Shown: positions 54,159-64,000 of the stretch, piece after piece
Layout of the letters: each line of letters starts with the position of its first letter
Numbering within the stretch: position 1 is the first letter of the stretch
Origin: Sesamum alatum
Taxonomy: Eukaryota > Streptophyta > Magnoliopsida > Lamiales > Pedaliaceae
Direction of reading: 5' to 3'
Length of the DNA: 64,000 nucleotides
Assembly: GCA_034509735.1 (NCBI GenBank)
Contig: JACGWO010000012.1
Location: 9,608,367 to 9,672,366, forward strand
Notes under the pieces: model-generated
Databases searched by the model: none
What the model was told of the DNA's origin: nothing
What the model saw: only the letters and a program-made list of their open reading frames with translations
Made by a program: the position numbers and the translations under genes

Positions 54159-56387
54159 TGAAGGACAAGCGGATTCGCCCGGGAGCGCGAGCGGAAGCGA
54201 GAAAGGCGAGAAATTGCGTAAATTTAAATCAAATTCAAAATACGCGAATCCCAAGGGGTGTACCCTTGGGTGCTCAACCGGGCGTTCGATGTAGGATGTG
54301 TAAATATTAAAACATATATTTAAACACATAGGGCATAGATATACAAATGAAATCAATCAAAGCGTAATAAACCGTTACCTTTGATTGTTTAGCGTATGCT
54401 CCCGGCTACTAGCGTTGTTCCTTCTCCGGAATGCTCACGAAATCCAAACGTATGGATTCTCCAAAGGTGATCCACACCACACCGGAAGAAAACACACGTT
54501 CTTCTTGCTAGAAAAAGAACGGGTTTAGGAAGGAATCGGTTTAAGAGAAGAACACTATGAATTAGTGTTCTCTTAAACCTACTTTGTTCTTCTTCTTGAT
54601 TCAAAATCAAGTGAAGAACACAAGTATAAGAGAGGGAGGGAGCACGAAATTTTGAGAGAGAGGAGAGGATTTTTGTCTTCTCTTTTTCCTAGAAAAAGAT
54701 GAATAATGAATCACTTTTGCTAAGTGTTGTATATTCTAATATATATACATAATTAATGTGATTATTGGAATGTGTCTAGGTTCATCCAAGGATGTCTAGA
54801 TTCATTCCAATCAATCACCTTCAATTCTTCAATCAAGCGTACCAAAATTTATGGTATGATCAAATCATACCAAAATGGAAGAGCTTGATTGGAGTTGATT
54901 TGTCTCTTTCCAAAAGAGATAAGTCAACATACCACCTAGCATGAAACATGGCTGATTTTGCTTCCTCCAAGGGAGCGTGTCGGCCATGTTTAATTAAGGA
55001 AAGAAGTCCAACTTCTTCCCATCCCAAATTAGGAATTATTTCTCCTCTCGGGTATAATTTAACGGACTGGGATTTATCGTAATCCAATTACGACGAACCC
55101 AATATTAAATCTAATTTAATATCCACTTAAATTATTCCCATTGATCTTTTAATCCAATTAAAAGATCCAACGTCTCAACATCTTAACTTTCCATATTTAA
55201 TCGAAAATCCAATTTACCGATTAAATGAAAGCCCGATACAATATCGGCCCGTCCATCCAATGGACTTTCCCTTAAGTAATCCAATTACTTATTTTATCCT
55301 TCGAGGTTGACTCCAAGTCGATCTCTCAACCTCCTCGGTGATTTGTGTGTGACCCTTTAGGTTCACCCTCAGCTAGACTTGGGCCCGTGTCCCACAAGGG
55401 CCCGTTACCATGGGTGGCCGTCTAGCAACGGTCCATGACACTAGAGACTAGGTGAATTGGCGTGAACATTTAGCCGCCGATTCCGTACGGGTACGATCCT
55501 TCCGTCTACCGTCTCCCGGCCTTAGTTTAGGGTATGGAATTGGGCGTCGGTTCCCATCCTTGACTAGGCATCTATGCTTAATACTCGAGACTACGTATGC
55601 TTCATTGCATCGACACAGGAAACCATTCCCTGTTCGACCAACCACTGTGGCCACAGCTTCAAACAGCATGTACGTGTCCCCGAGTGCATAGGAGATACCT
55701 CTGTCATATACTGACAGGGGACGGATCCTCTTCTTGGAATCCACCGTCCTCGCTACACATTCCGACTGCACTGGACAAGGCTTACAATGATCATCTTACA
55801 GAATGATCACCTCTCGCCAGATCCAAGATATAGCCGTCCTGTGCACGTGACTGCCATGATTCCTCAAGTCTGAGGATTACTCCCGTACTATCGGAACCGG
55901 GGAATCCAATCATACCGACCAAGCCTCCAAGGCTTCCATATGATGATCCCCGCGAGTCAGTCCAGTCGGCTCGACCCCAGTCGACCAACCCATCAAGATC
56001 GTGTAGGTGTCCCACGCCTGTCGCCGATGAAACACGGCACTCATCCAATGAACACGACTCTTGACGCAAGTCTCAATAGGACTGTCGATGCCCTGTCTCG
56101 AGGTCCTCGACTTGGAACGTTTCAGACCCAACTCTTAATCAGTTGGTTTCATGACCACCATCCAATGCGTGGCCCAACTGCACGAGTTGTTATCCATGGT
56201 CTGTGGACTTTGTTGCGATATAAGTTAAACACCATTTTAACAAATGTAAGATGAGCGCAATAAAGAAGGTACCACTGGTGACGAATACTCATCTTATTCA
56301 TCACATAATAATATTACATTCACATCAAGTTGTCGGATAGGTTACAAATTGCCAAACCTATTTGCTTTCTGGTCACCTATTCCAACA
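54159..56387 (-). repeat. Family B LTR (5' LTR, minus strand)
   Basis: A 2,229-bp LTR from TGAAGGACAAGCGG to CTATTCCAACA. It pairs with 17799-20028 as the two LTRs of one element. Its U3 start is TGTTGGAATAGG rather than TGTTAGAATAGG. On the right it is fused to another B LTR that lacks its terminal TGAAGG. Confidence 0.92.
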
Positions 56388-58626
56388 AGCGGATCCGCCA
56401 GGGAGCGCGAGCGAAAGCGAGAAAGCGAGAAAAGTGCGTAAATTTAAATCTAATTTTAAATAAACGAATCCCAAGGGGTGTACCCTTGAGTGCTCAATCG
56501 GGCGTTCGATGTAGGGTGTGTAAATATTGGAAACATATGCTTAAAACACATAGGGCATAGATATATACAATAAATCAATCAAAGCGTAAGGAGACTGTTA
56601 CCTTCGATTGTTTAGCGTATGCTCCCGGCTACTTGTGTTTGTTCCTTCTCCGGAATGCTCACGAAATCCAAACGTATGGATTCTCCAAAGGTGATCCACA
56701 CCACATCGGAAGAAACACACGTTCTTCTTGCTAGAAAAGAACAGGTTTAAGAAGGAATCGGTTTAAGAGAAGAACACTATGAATTAGTGCTCTCTTAAAC
56801 TTACTTTGTTCTTCTTCTTGATTCAAAATCAAGTGAAGAACACAAGTGTAAGAGAGGGAGAGAAGCCGAGAGTTGAGAGAGAGGAGAGAGGATCCGAAAA
56901 TTGTCTTCTCTTTTTCCTAGAAAAAGATGAATAATGAATCACTTATGCTTGGTGTTGTATATTCTAATATATATACATAATTAATGTGATTATTGGAATG
57001 TGTCTAGGTTCATCCAAGGATGTCTAGATTCATCCAAGGATGTCTAGATTCATTCCAATCAATCACCATCGATTCTTCAATCAAGCCTACCAAATTTATG
57101 GTATGATCAAATCATACCAAAAGGGAAGAGCTTGATTGGAGTTGATTTGTCTCTGTCCAAAGGAGATAAGTCAACATACCACCTAGCATGAAACATGGTT
57201 GATTTTGTTTCCTCCAAGGGAACATCTCGGCCATGTTTAATTAAGGAAAGAAGTCCAACTTCTTCCTATTCAAAAATAGGAATTATTTCTCCTCTCGGGT
57301 AAAATTTAACGGATCGGGTTTTATCGTAATCCAATTACAACGAACCCAACATTAAATCCAATTTAATGTCAATTTAAATTATTCTTGTTAATCTTTTAAT
57401 CCAATCAAAAGATCTAACCTCTCAACTTTCCATATTTAATCGAAAATCCAATTTAATGATTAAATGAAGGCTTGATACAATATCGGCCCGTCCATCCAAT
57501 GGACTTTCCCTTAAGTAATCCAATTACTTATTTATCCTTCGAGATTGACTCCAAGTCGATCTCTCAACCTCCTCGGTGATTTGTGTGTGACCCTTTAGGT
57601 TCACCCTCATCTAGACTTGGGTTCGTGTTCCATAAGGGCCCGTTCCCATGGGTGGTCGTCTAGCAATGGTCCATGGCACTAGAGACTAGGTGAGTTGGCG
57701 TGAACATTTAGGCGCCGATTCCGTAGGGGTACGATCCTTCCGTCTACCGTCTCCCGGCCTTAGTCTAGGGTATGGAATTGGGCGTCGGTTCCCATCCTTG
57801 ACTAAGCATCTATGCTTAATACTCGAGACTACGTATGCTTCATTGCGTCAACACAGGATACCATTCCCTGTTCGACCAACCATTGTGGCCACAGCTTTAA
57901 ACACTATGAACGTGTGTCCGAGTGCATAGGAGATACCTCTGTCACATACTGACAGGGGACGGATCCTCTTCTTGGAATCCACCGTCCTCGCTACACATTC
58001 CGACTGCACTGGACAAGGCTTATGATGATCATCTTACAGAATGATCATCTCTCGCCAGATCCAAGATACAGCCGTCCTGTGCACGCGACAGCCATGATTC
58101 CTCAAGTCTGAGGACTACTCCCGTACTATCGGAACCGGGGAAAACCAATAATACCGACCAAGCCTCCAAGGCTTCCATATGGTGATCCCCGCGAGTTAGT
58201 CTAGTCGGCTCGACCCCAGTCGACCAACCCATCAAGATCATGTAGGCATCCCACGCCTGTCGCCGATGAAACACGGCACACATCCAATGAACACGACTCG
58301 TGACGCAAGTCTCAATAGGACTCTCGATGCCCTGTCTCGAGGTCCTCGACTTGGAACGTTTCAAACCCAACTCTTAATCAGTTGGTTTCATGACCACCAT
58401 CCAATGCGTGGCCCAACTGCACGAGTTGTTATCCATGGTCTATGGGCTTTGTTGCGATATAAGTTAAACACCGTTTTAACAAATGTAAGATGAGCGCAAC
58501 AAAGAAGGTACCATTGGTGACGAACACTCATCTTATTCATCACATAATAATATTACATCTACATCAAGTTGTCGAATAGGTTACAAATTGCCAAACCTAT
58601 TGGCTTTCTGGTCACCTATTCTAACA
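56385..58626 (-). repeat. Second family B LTR, fused head-to-tail to the first
   Basis: This LTR starts at ACAAGCGGATCC, missing the terminal six bases TGAAGG, and shares ACA with the preceding LTR end. It ends CTATTCTAACA at 58626, followed by the reversed polypurine tract, so it is the 3' LTR of the deleted element to its right. No target duplication separates the two LTRs. Confidence 0.9.
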
Positions 58627-58982
58627 ATCTCCCACTTGACCTAAAGCCAATCAATCATTGACCTCAGACCTCTTATTCAGATGGTGAGTATTGGCAACTT
58701 GCGGCATGGGCTTAGCAAGTGGATCTGCTATGTTTTCAGCGGAGCTGACTCGGTCCAACCGAACGTCACTCCTGCTATCCATCTCTCTAAGCAGATGGTA
58801 GCGTCTAAAAATATGCTTGGATTGTGATGAGATCTCGGTTCCTTTACTAGCGCTATCGCGCCGTTGTTATCATAAAAGATAATTACAGGCTTAGCAATGC
58901 TAGGTACTACATCCAACCCTTGGATGTAGCTCATCAGCTAAGCCACTCTTTAGCAGCTTCCAAAGCCGCTATGTATTCAAAA
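58627..58982 (-). pseudogene. Copia RNase H fragment (family B, deleted element)
   Basis: The homologous stretch includes SYIQGLDVVPSIAKPVIIFYDNNGAI and SHHNPSIFLDATICLERW, the latter out of frame. Stops and indels interrupt it, and it matches the decayed domain at 15085-15409. The upstream part of RNase H and the polymerase C-terminus are missing through the join at about 58985. Confidence 0.8.
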
Positions 58983-59605
58983 CATCCATTGAGAAAACCG
59001 TTGAGGAAGGCCGTTTTCACGTCCATCTGCCATATTTCATAGTCATACCATGCTGTTATGGCAAGCAGTATCCGAATGGACTTGGTCATTGCTACGGGCG
59101 AGTAGGTTTCCTCAAAATCGACCCTGTGTCGCTGAGTGTAACCTTTCGCCACAAGCCTGGCTTTGAAGGTTGTAACCTCCCCGTCAGCTCCAAGCTTACG
59201 TTTGTAGACCCATTTACCCCCTACGGGTTTTACCCCTTTGGGTGGCTCTACTAGGGTCCAAACTTTGTTTGTACCCATCGAGTCCATGTCGGATTTCATG
59301 GCCTCAAGCAACTTATTCGAATCGATGCCTGACATTGCTTCTCCATACGTCTTTGGATCATTATCCAACTGACCGATCAGGCCCAGAAATCCATACCTAT
59401 CAGGTGCATGGGATACTACGGCCGACCTTCGGAGGAGTGGAACAATATCAGTGGGAACTACTGGCTCAGATGTCACTGCCGTCTCATGGGGTGCTTCCAC
59501 TTGATTCCTCAAGGAGCACCTCATCGCGTCGACTATTCGATGGAAAACCCTTTTCCAAGAACACTGCATTTCGCGAGACAAAAACCTTTTAGTCAGAGGG
59601 ATCAT
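58983..59605 (-). pseudogene. Reverse transcriptase N-terminal fragment and linker (family B, deleted element)
   Basis: The frame carries the integrase-RT linker (VVPTDIVPLLRRSAVVSHAP), GKWVYKRKLG, FKARLVAKGYTQ and WQMDVKTAFLNGF, then jumps into RNase H sequence. The YVDD motif is deleted. In the conserved CKWVYKRK block the Cys is Gly here. Confidence 0.84.
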
Positions 59606-60364
59606 AGAAATAATACCCTACAGTTTCTTTCGGATAGCCGATGAACCTGCATAAACTAGACCTCGAGTCCAGTTTATCTCCCACTAATCTCTTGACATAT
59701 GCGGGGCAACCCCACACTTTCAAGTATTTGTAGGAGGCAGGCTTGCCATGCCATATCTCATATGGCGTCTGGGATACCGTCTTAGATGGTGCCAAGTTCA
59801 AAACTTTTGCCGCCGTCTCCAGAGCGTATCCCCAGAAGGAAAGGGGAAGTTCGGTGAAACTCATCATGGATCGGACCATGTGCAACAAGGTCCGATTCCT
59901 CCTTTCAGGCACACCATTAAGTTGTGGTGTTCCAGGAGGGGTCCACTAAGAGAGAATCCCATTCTCGTTTAGATAATCAGTAAACTCACCACTTAAATCC
60001 TCTCCGCCTCGGTCCGACCAAAGGGCTTTGATCTTTCGACCGGTTTGGTTCTCTACTTCAAGTCTGTATTCCTTAAATCTTCCAAAGGCTTCAGACTTGT
60101 ATTTAGTGGGCCACAGACATCTATATAGATCAAGTCCAACAGACCACTGGCTAGCGTACTTTGTCCAACAAAGGGTTTCTTAGTCATCTTTCCCTTCAGA
60201 CAGGATTCGCAGGTCGGTAGGTTGTCTAAATCGTCTATTTCTAGACTCTTTGAGTCCACCAACCTTCTTATCCTATCTTTAGAGATATGACCTAACCTCG
60301 CATGCCATATCTGTGCGTTATTATTATCATCGTGTTTTCGTTTGTGTTCTGCAGTCATCATCAT
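59589..60364 (-). pseudogene. Integrase fragments (family B, deleted element)
   Basis: Frame 59912-59589 has ERRNRTLLHMVRSMMSFTELPLSFWGYALETAAK and YEIWHGKPASYKYLKVWG. Frame 60364-60053 has WHARLGHISKDRI, CESCLKGKM and DVCGPLNT. Between them, near 60099, about 90 bp are deleted that code for TFTDDHSRYGYVYLM in sister copies, which removes a catalytic Asp, and the frame then shifts. Confidence 0.84.
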
Positions 60365-60365
60365 A

Positions 60366-60449
60366 TTGGGCCCGACCCATCAACCAAATCATGCCTCAAA
60401 CTGTCGCCCCCCACGACTCGTGAGACGGGGAACCAGCGAGTGCAGTTTC
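60366..60449 (-). mobile_element. Family B leader scrap
   Basis: TGGGCCCGACCCATCAACC through to the CACGACTCGTG dyad (60411-60421) matches 52640-52720 of the complete B leader. It is joined abruptly to integrase sequence on its left at about 60363 and to an LTR on its right. Confidence 0.8.
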
Positions 60450-62500
60450 TGTTAGAATCGGTGTCCAGAAACCCCATAGGTTTGGCGATTTGTAACCTAT
60501 CTGACAACTTGATGTAAATGTAATATTATTATGTGATGAATAAGATGAGTGTTCGTCACCAATAGTACCTTATTTGTTGCGCTCATCTTACATATGTTAA
60601 AACGGTGTTTTACTTATATCGCAACAAAGCCCACAGACCAAGGTTAACAACTCGTGCAGTTGGGCCACGCATTGGATGGTTGTCATGACACCAACTGATT
60701 TAGAGTTGGGTCTGCAACGTTCCAAGTCGAGGATCTCGAGACAGGACATCGAGAGTCCTATTGAGACTTGCATCAAGAGTCGTGCTCATTGGATGAGTGT
60801 CGTGTTTCATCGGCGACAGGCGTGGGACGCCTACACGATCTTGATGGGTTGGTCGATTGGGACGAGCCGACTGGACTGACTCGCGGGGATCATCATATGG
60901 AAGCCTTGGAGGCTTGGTCGGTATGATTGGTTTTCCCCGGTTCCGATAGTACAGGAGTAATCCTCAGACTTGACGGATCATGGCAATCGTGTGCACATGA
61001 CGGCTGTATCTTGGATCTGGCGAGAGGTGATCATTCTGTAAGATGATTATCATAAGCATTGTCCAGTGCAGTCGGAATGTGTAGCGAGGACGGTGGATTC
61101 CAAGAAGAGGATCCGTCCCCTGTCAGTATGTGATAGAGGTATCTCCTATGCACGCGGAGACACGTTCATGCTGTTTAAAGCTGTAGCCATAGTGGTTGGT
61201 CGAACAGGGAATGGTTTCCTTTGTCGACGCAATGAAGCATACGTAGTCTCGAGTATTAAGCATAGATGCCTAGTCAAGGATGGGGAACCGACACCCAATT
61301 CCATACCCTAGACTGAGGCCGGGAGACGGTAGACGGAAGGATCGTACCCGGACAGAATCGGCGCCTAAATGTTCACGCCAATTCACCTAGTCTCTAGTGC
61401 CATGGACCATTGCTAGGCGGCCACCCATGGTAACGGGCCCTTGTGGGACACGGGCCCAAGTCTAGCTGATGGTGAACCTAAAGGGTCACACAAAAATCAC
61501 CGAGGAGGTTAAGAGATTGACTTGGAGTTAATCTCGAAGGATAAATAAGTAATTGGATTACTTAAGGAAAGTCCATTGAATGGACGGGCCGATATTGTAT
61601 CGGGCCTTCGTTTAATCGGTAAATTGAATTTTCGATTAAATATGGAAAGTTGAGACATTGAGACGTTGGATCTTTTAATTGGATTAAAAGATCAACAGAA
61701 ATAATTTAAATGGACATTAAATTGGATTTAATGTTGGGTCCGTCGTGATTGGATTACGATAAGACTCGGTCCGTTAAATTTGACCCGAGAGGAGAAATAA
61801 TTCCTATTTTGGAATAGTAAGAGGTTGGACTTCTTCGCATAACTACACATGGCCGAAATGCCCCCTTGGAGGAAGCAAAATCAGCCATGTTTCATGCAAG
61901 GTGGTATGTTGACATGTTTCTTTTGGAAAGAGACAAATCAACTCCAATCAAGCTCTTCCCTTTTGGTATAATTTGATCATACCATAAACTTTGGTAGGCT
62001 TGATTGAATAATTGATGGTGATTGATTGGAATGAATCTAGACATCCTTGGATGAACCTAGATACATTCTAATAATCACATTAATTATGTAAATATATGAG
62101 AATATACAACACCAAGCATAAGTGAATTATTATTCATCTTTTTCTAGGAAAAAGAAGAAGAAAAATTCGGCCCTCTCCTCTTTCTCAACACTTGGTTTTC
62201 TCCTCCCATTTCTACTTGTGTTCTTCACTTGGTTTTGAATCAAGAGGAAGAACAAAGTAGGTTTAAGAGAACACTAATTCATAGTGTTCTTCTCTTAAAC
62301 CGATTCCTTCATTAAACCTGTCTTCTTCTAGCAAGGAGAACATACGTTTCTTCCGGTGTGGTGTGGATCACCTTTGGAGAATCCATACGTTTGGATTTCG
62401 TGAGCATTCCGGAGAAGGAACAACGCAAATAGCCGAATATACGTAGATCATCAAAGGTAACGATTTCATTACGCTTTGGTTGATTTACTATCTATCTATG
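60450..62500 (+). repeat. Family B LTR, plus strand, truncated or interrupted by LTR C
   Basis: It begins TGTTAGAATCGGTGTCC and follows 15434-17656 through the TATA region (near 62090), then stops at CTATCTATCTATG (62500), about 180 bp before the normal end. LTR C starts at the next base, so the missing end may lie beyond it outside the window. Confidence 0.85.
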
Positions 62501-64000
62501 TGAAGGAAAGCGGATCGGCCCGGGAACGCGGCAGAAGCGCGGTGGAGATAAAAAAAACTTGCGGAATAAAATAATTTAAATCACGTTCAAGGGGTGTTCC
62601 CTTGGACGTTCCCGGGCTATCGGTGTATAAACGCAGAATATAAACATATATAAAATAATTAAGCGTTCGTGGCTATAGAATAAAGAAGAAACCGAGAGCA
62701 AAAATATAAATTGGAATACCTTTCTCGATTTCGTATTTTGCTCGGCTACACACATTGATTCCTGCCGACTTTCGTCCACGCGAGGTCCCAACGTAGAGAC
62801 CCTCTAACGTAGTCCACACCACACCGGGAGAGATCTCATTTTTCTTGCTAGAAAAAAACGGATCTAGAGGATGAAATCAAAGAAGAGATTACACTATCAA
62901 ATTAGTGTTCCTTCTTGATCTTACTTTGTCCTTCAATTGATCATAGATAAATGAAGCAACAAAGAGGATTTTGAGAGTAAAGAGAGTGCGAGAGTTTATG
63001 GAGAGTATTCATCTTTTTCTCTTTTTCCTAGAAAAAGATGAATAATGAAATTCATCATCAATAGGTGTTAGTATATCATATATATACATAATTAATGTGA
63101 TTGTTGGAATGTGTCTAGGTTCATCCAAGGATGTCTAGATACATCCCAATCAATCACCATCAATTCTTCAATCAAGACTACCAACTTTTAAGGTATGATC
63201 AAATCATACCAAAAGGGAAGGGCTTGATTGGAGTTGATTTGTGTCTTACCAAAAGAGACAAGTCAACTAACACCTAGCATCCAACATGGCTCATTTTTGC
63301 TCCCTCCAAGGTGGTAATTTTTGGCCATGCTTATTTAGGGAAGAAGTCCAACTTCTTCCTATTCCATAAATGGAAATAACACACCTCTCGGGTCAAAATT
63401 TAACGGACCGGGTTCTACCATGATCCAATTACGACGAACCCAAAAATTAAATCCAATTTAATTTAATGTCCACTTAAATAATTTCTGTTGATCTTTTAAT
63501 CCAATTAAAAGATCCAATACCTCAACTTTCCATAATTAATCGATAAATCCAATTTACCGATTAAACGAGGGCCCGATACAATATCGGTCCGTCCATCCAA
63601 TGGACTATCCCTTAAGTAATCCAATTACTTATCATCCTCTGAAATTGACTCCAAGTCAATTCCTTCACCTCCTCGGTGATTTGTGTGTGACCCTTTAGGT
63701 TAACCCTTAGCTAGACTTGGGCTCGTGTCCAACAGGAGCCCGTCACCATGGCTGGCCGTCTAGCAACGGTCCATGGCACTAGAGACTAGGTGAATGTTGG
63801 CGTGAACATTTAGGCGCCGATTCTATACGGGTACGGTCCTACTGTCGACCGTCTCCCGGCTTTAGTCTAGGATATGGAATTAGGCGTAGGTTCCCATCCT
63901 TGACTAGGCAACTATGCTTCATACCCAAGATGCGTTTACTCTATCGATTGACGTAATAAACCCTTTCCTACTCAATCAATTGCTATGGCCATAGACTTTC
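62501..64000 (-). repeat. LTR C, a diverged B-like LTR running off the window
   Basis: It starts TGAAGGAAAGCGGATCGGCCCGGG, like the U5 end of a B LTR in reverse, but differs strongly for the next several hundred bases. It keeps the B-type TATA region (about 63078-63086), the GGTATGAT dyad (63192-63210) and the CCATGG-containing block (63742-63795). The element it belongs to would lie to the right. Confidence 0.75.

Larger units (their letters stand above)
17799..56387 (-). mobile_element. Family B copia retrotransposon, minus strand, interrupted by a 28-kb insertion
   Basis: On the minus strand the element reads 5' LTR (56387-54159), primer-binding site, leader, gag-pol (52313-49396 and 21048-20049), polypurine tract and 3' LTR (20028-17799). 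A composite family A insertion at 21049-49395 splits the reverse transcriptase and is flanked by CTGAG on both sides. Excluding the insertion, the element is about 10.2 kb. Its coding region also has a nonsense codon, another stop and a frameshift, so it is dead regardless of the insertion. Confidence 0.9.
58627..60449 (-). mobile_element. Deleted family B element body, minus strand
   Basis: It contains the polypurine tract, a decayed RNase H fragment (58627-58982), reverse transcriptase N-terminal and integrase sequence (58983-60362), and about 85 bp of leader (60366-60449). Gag, protease and the polymerase palm/thumb are gone. It ends where a plus-strand B LTR begins at 60450. Confidence 0.85.

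Noticed and set aside
8700..60460. Abrupt joins interpreted as programmed rearrangement or a novel recombination system
   Set aside because: Junctions share no common motif beyond short microhomology. Illegitimate recombination or assembly error explains them without a new system.
1..64000. CRISPR arrays, tRNA or rRNA genes, bacterial operons, satellite arrays, host protein genes
   Set aside because: None seen. The only repeats are LTRs and element bodies; TGGTATCAGAGC is a primer-binding site, not a tRNA gene.

Overview
This window looks like plant nuclear DNA made entirely of Ty1/copia (Pseudoviridae-type) LTR retrotransposons. I found no host gene, tRNA, rRNA, CRISPR array or cellular operon. 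The evidence is repeated gag-pol reading frames on both strands (UBN2-like gag, CCHC knuckle, DTG protease, GAG-pre-integrase, DDE integrase, YVDD reverse transcriptase, RNase H), primer-binding sites complementary to initiator Met-tRNA (TGGTATCAGAGC), purine tracts (AAGTGGGAGAT), very long LTRs (about 2.0 and 2.2 kb) with TATA boxes, and 5-bp target-site duplications. The species cannot be named. Long LTRs plus an untranslated leader of about 2 kb resemble the BARE-1/Angela layout, but lineage assignment needs a phylogeny.

Two related families account for almost everything. Family A has LTRs of about 1.98 kb (TGTTAGAATAGG...TTTCTTTCA) and a leader of about 2.19 kb. Family B has LTRs of about 2.23 kb (TGTTAGAATAGG...GTCCTTCA) and a leader of about 1.83 kb. 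A third, B-like LTR type (C) starts at 62501 and runs off the window.

Layout: 1-562 family B leader; 563-8737 minus-strand family A element without its 5' LTR; 8738-17656 plus-strand family B element carrying a solo A LTR (9417-11376, TSD CGCTT); 17657-17798 a scrap of A LTR; 17799-56387 minus-strand family B element split in its reverse transcriptase by a 28.3-kb composite insertion (21049-49395, TSD CTGAG). The composite holds two tandem, rearranged copies of a plus-strand A element, each with a minus-strand A element nested at the same leader position (24010-27908, internally deleted; 33757-42216, with both LTRs). After it come a head-to-tail B LTR doublet (54159-58626), a deleted minus-strand B body (58627-60449), a plus-strand B LTR (60450-62500) and LTR C (62501-64000).

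Every gag-pol copy is broken by stops, frameshifts or deletions, so no autonomous element is visible. Many joins (8737, 27309, 30110, 31142, 31555, 37650, 44373, 48689, 56387, 58985, 60363) are abrupt and some carry microhomology or copied filler. That fits illegitimate recombination, but assembly error in such repetitive DNA cannot be excluded from the sequence alone.

I see no new protein system. The most interesting unexplained signals are non-coding and conserved between the otherwise diverged families: a repeated CACGAGTCGTG dyad pair and covarying stems in the leader, a TATAAATAG box about 100 bp before each gag start, a palindromic double telo-box beside a CpG-rich island, a cluster of six W-box cores just upstream of the A-family TATA box, and a conserved hairpin in the transcribed 3' part of the LTR.
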